Shown here: positions 48,982-57,739 of the stretch, one piece after another
Numbering within the stretch: position 1 is the first letter of the stretch
How the letters are laid out: each line of letters begins with the position of its first letter
NCBI RefSeq assembly: GCF_900107235.1
Contig: NZ_FNPF01000005.1
Location: forward strand, 62,001-126,000
Origin: Citreimonas salinaria
GTDB taxonomy: Bacteria > Pseudomonadota > Alphaproteobacteria > Rhodobacterales > Rhodobacteraceae
DNA length: 64,000 bases
Reading direction: 5' to 3'
Program-made: the position numbers and the translations under genes
Notes under the pieces: generated by a model
Databases searched by the model: none
The model's input: the letters and a program-made list of their open reading frames with translations, nothing else
What the model was told of the DNA's origin: nothing

Positions 48982-49365
48982 ATGTTCGGCATTCCCGGCA
49001 AGCAGGCGGTCACAATGACGCCCCAGGCGGTGGCCCAGATCCGCAAGCTGATGGAGCGGGACGGCCGCCACGGCCTGCGCATCGGCGTCAAGAAGGGCGG
49101 CTGTGCGGGCATGGAATACACCATGGACTACGTGGACGAGCCCGAGCCCGCCGACGAGGTCGTGGAACAGGACGGCGCGCGCGTGCTGATCGCGCCGATG
49201 GCGCAGATGTTCCTGTTTGGAACCGAGATCGACTACGAGACCAGCCTGCTGGAATCCGCGTTCAAGTTCCGCAACCCGAACGTGGCCGATGCCTGCGGCT
49301 GCGGCGAGTCGATCAAGTTCAAGGACGTGGAAGAGCTTCAGACCGAGCGCGAAACGCAAGGCTGA
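48982..49365 (+). CDS. A-type iron-sulfur carrier (SufA/IscA/ErpA family)
   Basis: A 127-residue A-type carrier that passes Fe-S clusters to apoproteins. The three conserved cysteines are present: Cys41 in KKGGCAGMEY, and Cys105 and Cys107 in ADACGCGESIKF. With a SufT-like gene nearby, SufA is the likelier identity, but SufA, IscA and ErpA cannot be separated safely by eye. AAGGAGACAGCG precedes the ATG at 48982. Confidence 0.92.
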   Translation: MFGIPGKQAVTMTPQAVAQIRKLMERDGRHGLRIGVKKGGCAGMEYTMDYVDEPEPADEVVEQDGARVLIAPMAQMFLFGTEIDYETSLLESAFKFRNPNVADACGCGESIKFKDVEELQTERETQG

Positions 49366-49466
49366 CCCCACCACGCCAACTGCGGGACCTTCGGGCGCCG
49401 CAACCCGTCTTGACCTCCGGGCGCTGCCGTCGATGATGGGCGCAAATCACGGGTTATGGGGATTTC

Positions 49467-50204
49467 ATGCGACGCAAGCTGGCAGCCGGCAACTGGAAGA
49501 TGAACGGATCGCGTGCGGCGCTGGCCGAGCTCGAGGCCCTGGGTTCGCCAAGCGGAGCGGCCGAAGTGCTGATCTGTCCGCCCGCCACGCTGCTCGCTCA
49601 GGCCGCGGGCCGCGTCGAGGGCATCGCGATCGGCGGCCAGGACTGCCACGCCGCCGAGAAGGGCGCGCATACCGGCGACATCTCGGCCGCGATGCTGGTC
49701 GATGCGGGCGCGAGCCACGTCATCCTGGGCCATTCCGAGCGACGCGCCGACCACGGCGAATCCGATGCCGACGTCCGCGCCAAGACCGAAGCTGCCTGGG
49801 GCGCCGGCCTGGTCGCGATCGTCTGCGTAGGCGAGACGCTGGCGCAGCGCGAGGACGGCAGCACGCTGGATGTTATCGGTGCGCAGATCGACGGCTCGGT
49901 TCCCGACGGTGCGACGGCCGCCAACACCGTCATCGCGTATGAACCCGTCTGGGCCATCGGCACCGGCAAGGTGCCCACGAACGACCAGATCGCCGAGGTC
50001 CACGACGCCCTGCGCGCGCGCCTCCAGACGCGTTTCGGCGCCGAGGCCGACGGGATTCGGCTGCTCTACGGCGGCTCGGTCAAGGGCTCGAACGCGGCCG
50101 AGATCTTCGCGGTGTCCAACGTGGACGGTGCGCTGGTGGGTGGCGCGTCGCTGAAGGCCGCCGATTTCGGACCAATCATCCAGGCTCTGAACGCGGCCTC
50201 CTGA
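49467..50204 (+). CDS. tpiA: Triosephosphate isomerase
   Basis: TpiA interconverts dihydroxyacetone phosphate and glyceraldehyde 3-phosphate. The 245-residue TIM barrel has the catalytic Lys11 in GNWKMNG, His89 in ILGHSERR, Glu159 in [12 protein letters not shown] and the phosphate-binding GGSVKG at about 203. It lies alone between the A-type carrier gene and a P450 gene. Confidence 0.98.
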   Translation: MRRKLAAGNWKMNGSRAALAELEALGSPSGAAEVLICPPATLLAQAAGRVEGIAIGGQDCHAAEKGAHTGDISAAMLVDAGASHVILGHSERRADHGESDADVRAKTEAAWGAGLVAIVCVGETLAQREDGSTLDVIGAQIDGSVPDGATAANTVIAYEPVWAIGTGKVPTNDQIAEVHDALRARLQTRFGAEADGIRLLYGGSVKGSNAAEIFAVSNVDGALVGGASLKAADFGPIIQALNAAS

Positions 50205-50285
50205 CTGGGCCGACGACGAGGGGCCCTGCCCCCATCTCTGCGGCCCCCGCAAACCCCAAAAGTAGAAGACGGGCACGTTGCGCGC

Positions 50286-51464
50286 ATGACCCTGCCACGC
50301 TTTTCCCAAAGCCCGACCGACGACGGGTTCATCCAGAACCCGTACCCGTTCTATGACCGGATGCGCGCCGCCGGCGATCTCGTCTGGTGGGACGACTACG
50401 CCCTGCCCTGCGCGACCACCCACGCGGCGGTCCACGCGCTGCTGCGCGATCGCCGCTTCGGCCGCGAGGTGCCGCCCGAGCACGCCGCACCGACGCCCGC
50501 GCATTGCGCCGCCTTCTACGCGATCGAGACGCATTCGATGCTCGAACTCGAACCGCCGCGGCACACGCGCCTGCGCGGGCTGGTGCTTCGGGCCTTCACC
50601 TCGCGCCGGATCAAGGCGCTGGCGCCCGAGATCGACGCGTTGTGCCACCGCCTGATCGACGACTTCCCCGTCGGCGATTTCGACTTGCTGGACGCCTATT
50701 GCCGACCGGTGCCGGTGATCGTAATCTGCCGCCTGCTGGGTGTCCCCGCGTCGATGGCGCCGCAGCTGCTGCGCTGGTCGGCGGCGATGGTGGCGATGTA
50801 CCAGGCGCGCCGCGACCGCGCGGTCGAGGATGCCGCCAACGCCGCCGCACGGGACTTCGCCGACTTTCTGCGCGGCTATGTCGAGCAGCGCCGCCGCACC
50901 CCCGCCGACGACCTGATTACCGACTTGATCGCCGCCGAGGAGGACGGCGCGCGATTGTCCACGGACGAGCTGATCGCCACCTGCGTGCTGCTGCTGAACG
51001 CCGGGCACGAGGCGACCGTGCACAGCCTGGGCAACGGCGTGAAGGCGCTGCTGGAGCATGGCGTGACGCCGACCGAAGCCGACGCCGCCGACGTGACCGA
51101 CGAGATCCTGCGCTTCGACCCGCCGCTGCATATGTTCACGCGCTACGCCTACGAGGAGGTCGAGCTGTTCGGCCACCGCTTTGCGCGCGGCGACCAGTTC
51201 GCCCTGCTTCTGGGTGCCGCGGCGCGCGACCCGGCCCTGCGCGCGGACCCCGCCGCCTTCGATCCGTCGCGTGCGGTCTCGAACCACGTGGCCTTCGGCG
51301 GCGGACTGCACTTCTGCGTCGGAGCGCCGCTGGCGCGACTCGAGATGCAGGTGGCGCTGCCGATCCTGTTCGCGCGCTGCCCGGGCCTTCGTCTTGCCGA
51401 AGCACCGCGATACGCAGACCTCTTCCATTTCCACGGTCTGGAACGGTTGATCGTGCAGGCCTGA
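50286..51464 (+). CDS. Cytochrome P450
   Basis: A 392-residue soluble bacterial P450. The I-helix oxygen-activation region LLLNAGHEATVHSLG is at about 235-249, the K-helix ExxR in DEILRFDPP at about 273 and the haem loop FGGGLHFCVGAPLAR with the axial Cys344. No membrane anchor is present, so it is a class I type needing ferredoxin and reductase partners. A ferredoxin-NADP reductase lies 5.3 kb away in the cys cluster, but no ferredoxin gene is adjacent. The substrate is unknown; no biosynthetic cluster surrounds it. It converges on the Lrp-type regulator with a 3-bp gap. Confidence 0.94.
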   Translation: MTLPRFSQSPTDDGFIQNPYPFYDRMRAAGDLVWWDDYALPCATTHAAVHALLRDRRFGREVPPEHAAPTPAHCAAFYAIETHSMLELEPPRHTRLRGLVLRAFTSRRIKALAPEIDALCHRLIDDFPVGDFDLLDAYCRPVPVIVICRLLGVPASMAPQLLRWSAAMVAMYQARRDRAVEDAANAAARDFADFLRGYVEQRRRTPADDLITDLIAAEEDGARLSTDELIATCVLLLNAGHEATVHSLGNGVKALLEHGVTPTEADAADVTDEILRFDPPLHMFTRYAYEEVELFGHRFARGDQFALLLGAAARDPALRADPAAFDPSRAVSNHVAFGGGLHFCVGAPLARLEMQVALPILFARCPGLRLAEAPRYADLFHFHGLERLIVQA

Positions 51465-51467
51465 TCG

Positions 51468-51923
51468 TCAGAGCGGCAGCGCGGTCGTCTCCTTGATCTG
51501 CTCCATCGACAGCAGCGCGGTGACGTTGTGCACCTTCACCTCTGAGATCAGCGCCTGGTAGAAGGCGTCGTAGGCGCGCGCGTTCTTCACCCGGACCTTG
51601 AGGATGTAGTCGATGTCGCCCGCCAGACGGTGCGCCTCCTGCACCTCGGGGCGGGCCTGCAGGGCATGCAGGAAGCGACGCTGCCAGTCGGCCTCGTGCT
51701 CCGACGTGCGGATCAGCACGAAGAACGTCGCCTCGAAACCCAGCGCCTCGGCGTCCAGCACGACCGTCTGCGCGCCGATGATCCCCGCCTCGCGCATCTT
51801 GCGGATCCGGTTCCAGACCGGGGTCTTGGACGACCCCACCGCCTTGGCGATCTCGTCCAGCGACTGGGCGGCATCGCGTTGCAGTTCGGACAGTATCTTG
51901 CGGTCGGTGGCGTCGATCTTCAC
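51468..51923 (-). CDS. Lrp/AsnC-family regulator, divergent from cysG
   Basis: A 151-residue Lrp-type protein: AsnC-type helix-turn-helix at about 1-60 (IDATDRKILSELQRDAAQS, then SKTPVWNRIRKM) and a C-terminal RAM ligand-binding domain (about 70-145). No ATG is close to the domain start; GTG at 51923, about 8 nt after AGGGGGAAA, is preferred over ATGs further upstream. It is divergent from the sulfate-assimilation operon, with dyads in the shared 148-bp region, and no CysB is present, so it is the candidate regulator of that operon. Confidence 0.88.
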   Translation of the reverse strand: MKIDATDRKILSELQRDAAQSLDEIAKAVGSSKTPVWNRIRKMREAGIIGAQTVVLDAEALGFEATFFVLIRTSEHEADWQRRFLHALQARPEVQEAHRLAGDIDYILKVRVKNARAYDAFYQALISEVKVHNVTALLSMEQIKETTALPL

Positions 51924-52023
51924 GGCGTTTCCCCCTTCTGGCACATCGGCGAATGCCGGTCCTGACATGACACCCAACGTAGAACGCATGTCCTTTATCG
52001 TGCCACCCACTGGCGCCGAGGCG

Positions 52024-52034
52024 GGAAAATTTCC
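52024..52034. promoter_or_regulatory. AT-rich dyad in the lrp / cysG intergenic region
   Basis: GGAAA-A-TTTCC, an AT-rich inverted repeat of the kind Lrp proteins prefer, 38 bp upstream of the cysG start. A longer dyad (GACAT at about 51964 and ATGTC at about 51988) lies closer to the regulator gene. Confidence 0.4.
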
Positions 52035-52071
52035 TATGTCTATGGCCAGAAACCCACAGCCGGAGTCGCAG

Positions 52072-53478
52072 ATGCAGCACTTTCCGATCTTCGTGGCGCT
52101 TGCCGGGCGCCGGGTCGTCCTGTCGGGCGGCGGCGAGGCCGCGCTGGCCAAGCTGCGCCTGCTGCTGAAGACCGAGGCGCACCTGACCGTGTTCGCCCCC
52201 GAGGCCGATGCGCAGATCGAAGCCTGGCACGAGGCCGGTCGCCTGCGGCTGGTCCGCCGCGCGATGGGCCCTGGCGACGCGCTGTGCGCCGTGCTGTTCT
52301 ACGCCGCCGACGAGGACCCGGCCGAGGACGCGCGCACCGTCGCGCTGGCCCGCGCGGACGGCGCGCTGACCAACATCGTCGACAATCTGGGCGACAGCCA
52401 GTTCATCACCCCCGCCATCGTCGACCGCGACCCGGTCACCGTGGCAATCGGCACCGAGGGCGCCGCCCCCGTGCTGGCCCGCGCGATCAAGGCCGATCTC
52501 GAGGCGCGCCTGCCCGTCACGCTGGGCCCGCTGGCGCGCATCGGCAAGGCATTCCGCCGCATGGCCGAGGCGCTGCCGATGGGTCGCGCGCGCCGCGACT
52601 TCTGGTCCGACTACTATTTCGACGCCGGCCCCCGCGCCATCGCCGAGGGCGAGGATGCCGCGCACGAGGCGCTGGACAGGCTGCTGGACCGCCACCTGGC
52701 ACGCCGGGACGAGCCCGGGGAGGTCGCCTTCGTCGGCGCGGGCCCGGGCGATCCGGAACTGCTGACGCTCAAGGCGCGCCGTGCGCTGGACAAGGCCGAC
52801 GTGGTGATCCACGACCGGCTGGTCGGCCCCGCGATCCTCGAACTGGCGCGTCGCGAGGCGCTGCTGGTCGATGCCGGCAAGACCGGCTTCGGCCCGTCCA
52901 TGAGCCAGGCCGAGATCGACGCGCTGATCGTCGAGCACGCGAACGCCGGCGCCAAGGTCGTGCGCCTGAAGGGCGGCGACCCGGTCGTCTTCGCGCGGCT
53001 GGACGAGGAGATCGCCGCCGTGGACGCGGCCGGCATCGACTGGCACGTCATCCCCGGCATCACCGCCGCCTCGGCCAGCGCCGCCGCGATTGGGCAAAGC
53101 CTGACCAAGCGCGGGCGCAACGACGACGTGCGCTTCATGACCGGTCACGACGTCAAGGGCCTGGCCGAGCACGACTGGCGCGCCATCGCCCGTACCGGCG
53201 AGGTCACCGCGCTTTACATGGGCAAGCGCGCCGCCCGCTTCGTCCAGGGCCGGTTGCTGATGCACGGCGCCGATCCCGACACGCCGGTCACGGTGGTCGA
53301 GAACGCCTCGCTGCCCGCGCAGCGCATCGTCGAGGCGACCATCGGCACCCTGCCAGACCGCGTCGCCGCGGCCGAACTGACCGGCCCCGCGCTGATGCTG
53401 CTGGGCCTCGCCCCCCGCGCCGGCCGGCCGATCGCCCTGAACCCCGACGCATTCCTCGCAGAACAGGAGGCTCTTTGA
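52072..53478 (+). CDS. cysG: Trifunctional siroheme synthase
   Basis: CysG makes sirohaem from uroporphyrinogen III by methylation, oxidation and iron insertion; sirohaem is the cofactor of the sulfite reductase encoded downstream. The 468-residue protein has the N-terminal dehydrogenase/ferrochelatase part (GGGEAALAKLRLLLKT at about 19-34), a dimerisation region, then the SAM-dependent uroporphyrinogen methyltransferase (VGAGPGDPELLTLKA at about 222, RLKGGDPVVFARLDEE at about 301). The frame opens upstream, but the ATG at 52072, after GGAG, starts as the family does. Its stop overlaps the next start (TGATG). Confidence 0.95.
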   Translation: MQHFPIFVALAGRRVVLSGGGEAALAKLRLLLKTEAHLTVFAPEADAQIEAWHEAGRLRLVRRAMGPGDALCAVLFYAADEDPAEDARTVALARADGALTNIVDNLGDSQFITPAIVDRDPVTVAIGTEGAAPVLARAIKADLEARLPVTLGPLARIGKAFRRMAEALPMGRARRDFWSDYYFDAGPRAIAEGEDAAHEALDRLLDRHLARRDEPGEVAFVGAGPGDPELLTLKARRALDKADVVIHDRLVGPAILELARREALLVDAGKTGFGPSMSQAEIDALIVEHANAGAKVVRLKGGDPVVFARLDEEIAAVDAAGIDWHVIPGITAASASAAAIGQSLTKRGRNDDVRFMTGHDVKGLAEHDWRAIARTGEVTALYMGKRAARFVQGRLLMHGADPDTPVTVVENASLPAQRIVEATIGTLPDRVAAAELTGPALMLLGLAPRAGRPIALNPDAFLAEQEAL

Positions 53479-53780
53479 TGGCCCGTCCCTTCACGCCCAA
53501 GGTGGTCACCGGCAACGCCCTGCTCGAGGGCGACGTGATCTACCTGACCGAGGATGACACCTGGACCCGCGACCTGTCGCAGGCCGAGGTCCTGACCGAC
53601 GAGGCGCATGCGCAGGTCCGCCTGCTCGAAGCGCAGGGCCGCCCGTCCGAGATCGTCGGCGCCTATCTGGCCGACGTCCGTCTGGATGACGACGGCCCCG
53701 AACCAGCGCATTTCCGCGAGGCGTTCCGCCGCACCGGACCCTCCAACTACTTTCACGGCAAACAGGCCGAACGGGCCTGA
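53478..53780 (+). CDS. DUF2849 protein of the sulfite-reduction operon
   Basis: A 100-residue soluble protein of the DUF2849 family: PKVVTGNALLEGDVIYL at the start (a small beta-barrel-like pattern), a central WTRDLSQAEVLTDEA helix and the acidic YLADVRLDDDGPEPAHFREAFRRTGPSNY tail read in two parts. No Cys residues, so it is not an electron carrier by itself. It overlaps the cysG stop by one base and lies 10 bp before cysI. Genes of this family recur between cysG and cysI in alphaproteobacteria, implying a role in sulfite or nitrite reductase function; the mechanism is unknown. Confidence 0.88.
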   Translation: MARPFTPKVVTGNALLEGDVIYLTEDDTWTRDLSQAEVLTDEAHAQVRLLEAQGRPSEIVGAYLADVRLDDDGPEPAHFREAFRRTGPSNYFHGKQAERA

Positions 53781-53790
53781 CGGAGATCTC

Positions 53791-55464
53791 ATGTACCGCT
53801 ACGACGATTTCGACGCGGCCTTCGTCGCCGAACGCAACGCGCAGTTCCGCCAGCAGGTGGCGCGCCGCATCGACGGCTCGCTGACCGAGGACGAGTTCAA
53901 GCCGCTGCGCCTGATGAACGGGCTCTACCTGCAACTGCACGCCTACATGCTGCGTGTGGCGATCCCCTACGGCACGCTGCGCAGCGCGCAGATGCGCCAG
54001 CTGGCCTACATCGCCGAGCGCTGGGACAAGGGCTATGGCCACTTCACCACGCGGCAGAACATCCAGTACAACTGGCCGACGCTGGCCGACGTGCCTGACA
54101 TGCTCGACGCGCTGGCCGAGGTCGAGATGCACGCCATCCAGACCAGTGGCAACACGATCCGCAACGTGACCGCCGACCATTTCGCCGGCGCCGCTGCCGA
54201 CGAGATCGCCGATCCGCGCCCCGTGGCCGAGATGATCCGGCAATGGTCGACCGACCACCCGGAATTCCAGTTCCTGCCTCGCAAGTTCAAGATCGCCATC
54301 ACCGGCTCGCCCAACGACCGCGCGGTGACGAAGGCCCATGACATCGGCCTGCGCATGGTCGAGCAGGACGGACAGCCCGGATTCGAGGTCATCGTGGGCG
54401 GCGGCCTTGGCCGCACGCCGATGATCGGCAAGGTCATCCGCGACTTCCTCCCGCGCGAGGACCTGCTGCCCTATCTCGAGGCGATCGTCTCGGTCTGGAA
54501 CCTGCTGGGCCGCCGCGACAACAAGTTCAAGGCACGCATCAAGATCACCGTGCACGAACACGGCATCGACGCGATCCGCGAGCTGGTCGAGGCGCGATTC
54601 AACGAGCTGCGTCCCGCGTTCACCGGCGAGGACCAGGAGATTCTGGCGCAGATCGAGGCCGCCTTCGCGCCGCCCATCTTCGAGGACCGTCCCGCAGACA
54701 CGTTCGACGCGGCCTACCACACGGACCCGGTGTTCCGCGCCTGGGTCGACAGCAACGTGTCCGAACACCGCGCGCCCGGCTACGCCATCGCGCAGATCAG
54801 CCTCAAGGCGCACGGCGCCACGCCGGGCGACGCCTCGGCCGAGCAGATGCGCGTCATGGCGGATTTGGCCGAACGCTACGGCCACGACCAGCTGCGCATC
54901 AGCCACGAACAGAACGTCGTGCTGCCGCATGTCCACCGCGCGGACCTGCCGGCGGTGCACGCGGCACTGAAGGCGCACGGGCTGGCCACGGCCAATATCG
55001 GCAAGATCAGCGACATCATCGCCTGCCCCGGCATGGATTACTGTGCGCTTGCCACCGCGCGCTCGATCCCGATCGCGCAGCAGATCGCCACGCGGTTCGA
55101 GGACCTCAAGACCGAGCACGAGATCGGCGACCTGAAGATCAAGATCTCGGGCTGCATCAACGCCTGCGGACACCACCACGTCGGCCATATCGGCATCCTC
55201 GGCCTCGACCGCGCGGGTGTCGAGAACTACCAGATCACGCTGGGCGGCGATCACACGGAAACCGCGGCACTGGGCCAGCGCACCGGCCCCGGCTTTTCCG
55301 CGGACGAGATCGTGCCCGCCATCGAGAGGATCGTTGATGCCTACCTCGACAATCGCGAAAGCGACGACGAACGCTTCATCGACACGTTCCGGCGCCTCGG
55401 AATGGAGCCCTTCAAGCACGCCCTCTACGACGAGACCGGAAAGGCCCGGGCCGATGCGGCCTGA
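53791..55464 (+). CDS. cysI: Sulfite reductase hemoprotein (nitrite/sulfite reductase family)
   Basis: Reduces sulfite to sulfide using sirohaem and a 4Fe-4S cluster. The 557-residue protein has the twofold nitrite/sulfite reductase repeat. The cluster ligands are Cys412 and Cys418 (ACPGMDYC) and Cys455 and Cys459 (SGCINACG), the C-x5-C and C-x3-C pattern, the last Cys bridging to sirohaem. The RNVTAD and TTRQNIQ blocks bind sirohaem and substrate. The family also includes ferredoxin-nitrite reductases; the cysG/cysH context indicates sulfite. An 11-bp overlap couples it to cysH. Confidence 0.93.
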   Translation: MYRYDDFDAAFVAERNAQFRQQVARRIDGSLTEDEFKPLRLMNGLYLQLHAYMLRVAIPYGTLRSAQMRQLAYIAERWDKGYGHFTTRQNIQYNWPTLADVPDMLDALAEVEMHAIQTSGNTIRNVTADHFAGAAADEIADPRPVAEMIRQWSTDHPEFQFLPRKFKIAITGSPNDRAVTKAHDIGLRMVEQDGQPGFEVIVGGGLGRTPMIGKVIRDFLPREDLLPYLEAIVSVWNLLGRRDNKFKARIKITVHEHGIDAIRELVEARFNELRPAFTGEDQEILAQIEAAFAPPIFEDRPADTFDAAYHTDPVFRAWVDSNVSEHRAPGYAIAQISLKAHGATPGDASAEQMRVMADLAERYGHDQLRISHEQNVVLPHVHRADLPAVHAALKAHGLATANIGKISDIIACPGMDYCALATARSIPIAQQIATRFEDLKTEHEIGDLKIKISGCINACGHHHVGHIGILGLDRAGVENYQITLGGDHTETAALGQRTGPGFSADEIVPAIERIVDAYLDNRESDDERFIDTFRRLGMEPFKHALYDETGKARADAA

Positions 55465-56245
55465 CCTTCATTCTGGCGAAAATGCTCCCGCCGGAGGCTC
55501 CACCACCGGCGACCCGGAGCAGGCGGCGGAAAAGCGCGCGCACGTGGATGCGCTCAACGCGCGCTTCCGCCACCACGGCGCAACGGCGGTGCTGCGCGCG
55601 GTGCTGAAGGACCGTGTCGCCGGCGACATCGCCATGGTGTCCAGCTTCGGCGCCGAATCCGTCGCCCTGCTGCACCTGGTGGCGATGGTGGACCGCACCA
55701 CGCCGGTGCTGTTCCTCGACACGGCGATGCTGTTTCCCGAAACGCTGGTCTACCAGCAGGACGTGGCCGAAAAGCTGGGCCTGCGCGACGTGCGGGTGCT
55801 GCGCGCCGACGCAGACATTGTCGCGAAGCGCGACCCCTACGGCGCGCTGCACCTCAGCGACCCCGACGCCTGCTGCGCGCTGCGCAAGACCGCGCCGCTC
55901 GAGGACGCGCTGTCGGGCTTCGACGGCTGGATCACCGGCCGCAAGCGCTATCAAAGCCGCGGGCGCGCGATGCTCGAGTTCTTCGAGTACGAAGAGGCGA
56001 CCGGCCGCATCAAGGTCAACCCGCTGGTGCACTGGGCGCCCGGCGACGTGCGCACCTACATGGAGGAAAACCGCCTGCCCCGGCATCCGCTGGTGACGCA
56101 GGGGTATCCCTCGATCGGCTGCCGTCCCTGCACCGACCGCGTGGCCGAGGGCGAGGACCCCCGCGCCGGCCGCTGGCGTGGCCAGGGCAAGGACGAATGC
56201 GGCATCCACTTCGTCGACGGCCGCGCCACGCGCGGCGCATCCTGA
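55454..56245 (+). CDS. cysH: Assimilatory adenylyl-sulfate (APS) reductase
   Basis: Reduces activated sulfate to sulfite. The 263-residue protein has the PAPS-reductase fold (SSFGAESVALLHL at about 63) and the catalytic C-terminal motif ECGIH with Cys249. It also has the paired cysteines Cys140-Cys141 and Cys223/Cys226 (CRPC), the CC...CxxC set that holds a 4Fe-4S cluster. That marks it as an APS-type enzyme, not the PAPS type of E. coli, so no APS kinase is needed. The start lies 11 bp inside the end of cysI. Confidence 0.94.
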   Translation: MRPDLHSGENAPAGGSTTGDPEQAAEKRAHVDALNARFRHHGATAVLRAVLKDRVAGDIAMVSSFGAESVALLHLVAMVDRTTPVLFLDTAMLFPETLVYQQDVAEKLGLRDVRVLRADADIVAKRDPYGALHLSDPDACCALRKTAPLEDALSGFDGWITGRKRYQSRGRAMLEFFEYEEATGRIKVNPLVHWAPGDVRTYMEENRLPRHPLVTQGYPSIGCRPCTDRVAEGEDPRAGRWRGQGKDECGIHFVDGRATRGAS

Positions 56246-56267
56246 CCCGACACTCAAGGAGCCCCCA

Positions 56268-56651
56268 ATGACCGTCATCGTGACCGACACGGGCTTTGCC
56301 CCCGACCAGTGGGAGGGCGAGATCCGCGACTTGCCATCGGATACAGACCCCGCCACCCTGACCGCGATTCCGAACGAGTCGCTGGTGCGCATCGCGTTCC
56401 CGTCCTCGGCCGACGGGCGCGGCTTCACGCTGGCCCGCCTGCTGCGGCTGCGCGGTTTCACCGGCCGGCTGCGCGCCGCGGGGCACGTGATCGCCGACCA
56501 GTACGCGATGGCGCGCCGCGCGGGCTTCGACGAGGTCGAGATCGACGAGGCGCTGGCCGCCCGGCAGCCCGAGGACCAGTGGCAGTTCCGCGCCGACTGG
56601 CGCGCGCACGACTACCAGGCGCGGCTGGGGGCCCGGAGACGGCCCGCCTAG
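56268..56651 (+). CDS. DUF934 protein, predicted sulfite-reduction accessory
   Basis: A 127-residue soluble protein of the DUF934 family (COG3749), long annotated as a putative oxidoreductase linked to sulfite reduction. It has ESLVRIAFPSSADGRGFTLARLLR at the core (read as two blocks at about 38-61) and YAMARRAGFDEVEID at about 79. It has no Cys and no recognisable flavin or NAD motif, so the oxidoreductase label is doubtful. AAGGAG lies 8 nt before the ATG. It sits 22 bp after cysH and before the ferredoxin-NADP reductase gene. Confidence 0.88.
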   Translation: MTVIVTDTGFAPDQWEGEIRDLPSDTDPATLTAIPNESLVRIAFPSSADGRGFTLARLLRLRGFTGRLRAAGHVIADQYAMARRAGFDEVEIDEALAARQPEDQWQFRADWRAHDYQARLGARRRPA

Positions 56652-56765
56652 ACGCCCGAATCGAGGCAGTGCAGACCGGCGCGCGCTTTCGCCCGTGCCC
56701 CGGTTTCGCCTGACACAGATCAACGCTAGAACAGGGACGCCGTGGCATGACCACGGCGCAGAACC

Positions 56766-57623
56766 ATGACAGAGATGACGCCCGTGACGAACGCCGAAGC
56801 CCAGCAGACCGCGCCGAAGACCCGCGCCATGCCCGACGCCCAGACCGTTACCGCGGTGACGCACTGGACCGACCGGCTGTTTTCCTTCCGCGTGACGCGG
56901 CCCGCTACGCTGCGCTTCCGGTCGGGCGAGTTCGTGATGATCGGCCTGATGCAGGAAGACCCGAAGACCGGCCGCGAAAAGCCGCTTCTGCGCGCCTATT
57001 CGATCGCCTCGCCCTCGTGGGACGACGAGCTGGAATTCTACTCGATCAAGGTACCCGACGGCCCGCTGACCTCGCGCCTGCAGCACATCGCGGTCGGGGA
57101 CGAGATCATCCTGCGGCCGAAGCCCGTGGGGACGCTGGTGCACGACGCGCTGCTTCCGGGCAAGAGGCTGTGGCTCTTCGCCACCGGCACCGGCATCGCC
57201 CCCTTCGCCAGCCTGCTGCGCGACCCGCAGACCTTTGAGGATTACGACGAGGTCATCCTGACCCACACCTGCCGCGAGGTGGGCGAACTGGCCTACGGGC
57301 GCGACCTGATCGACCACATCCGCAGCGACGAGATGCTGGCCGAGCTGATGGGCGAGGGCTTCCACGAGAAGCTGCGCTACTACCCGACCACCACGCGCGA
57401 AGAGAGCGCGAAGATGGGCCGGATCACCGACCTGATGCGCTCGGGCGAGGCCTTCGCCGATCTGGGCGTCGAGGCCCCGCGCTCCGAGACCGACCGCGCG
57501 ATGATCTGCGGCAACCTCGCCTTCAACCTGGAGCTGAAGGCCATGCTCGAGGAATACGGGCTCGAGGAAGGTGCGAATTCCGACCCGAAGCACTACGTGG
57601 TCGAGAAGGCGTTCCTAGACTGA
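56766..57623 (+). CDS. fpr: Ferredoxin-NADP reductase
   Basis: A 285-residue FAD enzyme of the Rhodobacter FPR subclass (R. capsulatus FPR is 272). The FAD-binding block RAYSIASP is at about 79-86, the NADP-binding [16 protein letters not shown] at about 138-153, [10 protein letters not shown] at about 167 and the C-terminal VVEKAFLD that stacks on the flavin region. It can supply electrons from NADPH through ferredoxin, most likely to the sulfite reductase upstream given its position at the end of this operon. The frame includes a short, probably untranslated or flexible N-terminal extension; an in-frame ATG at 56828 is an alternative start. Confidence 0.93.
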   Translation: MTEMTPVTNAEAQQTAPKTRAMPDAQTVTAVTHWTDRLFSFRVTRPATLRFRSGEFVMIGLMQEDPKTGREKPLLRAYSIASPSWDDELEFYSIKVPDGPLTSRLQHIAVGDEIILRPKPVGTLVHDALLPGKRLWLFATGTGIAPFASLLRDPQTFEDYDEVILTHTCREVGELAYGRDLIDHIRSDEMLAELMGEGFHEKLRYYPTTTREESAKMGRITDLMRSGEAFADLGVEAPRSETDRAMICGNLAFNLELKAMLEEYGLEEGANSDPKHYVVEKAFLD

Positions 57624-57630
57624 TCCCCGC

Positions 57631-57659
57631 GCGCGCGGCCGCTTCGGCAGGCCGCGCGC
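57631..57659 (+). terminator. Hairpin between fpr and infC
   Basis: GCGCGCGGCC pairs with GGCCGCGCGC across a 9-nt loop, 8 bp after the fpr stop. No T-run follows; it separates the cys operon from the infC promoter. Confidence 0.6.
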
Positions 57660-57671
57660 CCGATTTGGCGC

Positions 57672-57700
57672 TTGAATCGCGACCGGCCCAAGTTTACGTT
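57672..57700 (+). promoter_or_regulatory. Predicted promoter of infC
   Basis: TTGAAT (57672-57677), an exact 17-bp spacer, then TACGTT (57695-57700). Initiation near 57707 lies downstream of the only nearby ATG (57665), so that ATG would not be in the transcript. Confidence 0.55.
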
Positions 57701-57739
57701 GCGCTTCTGCAAGGACAGACACCACAACGGAGCAAACCC

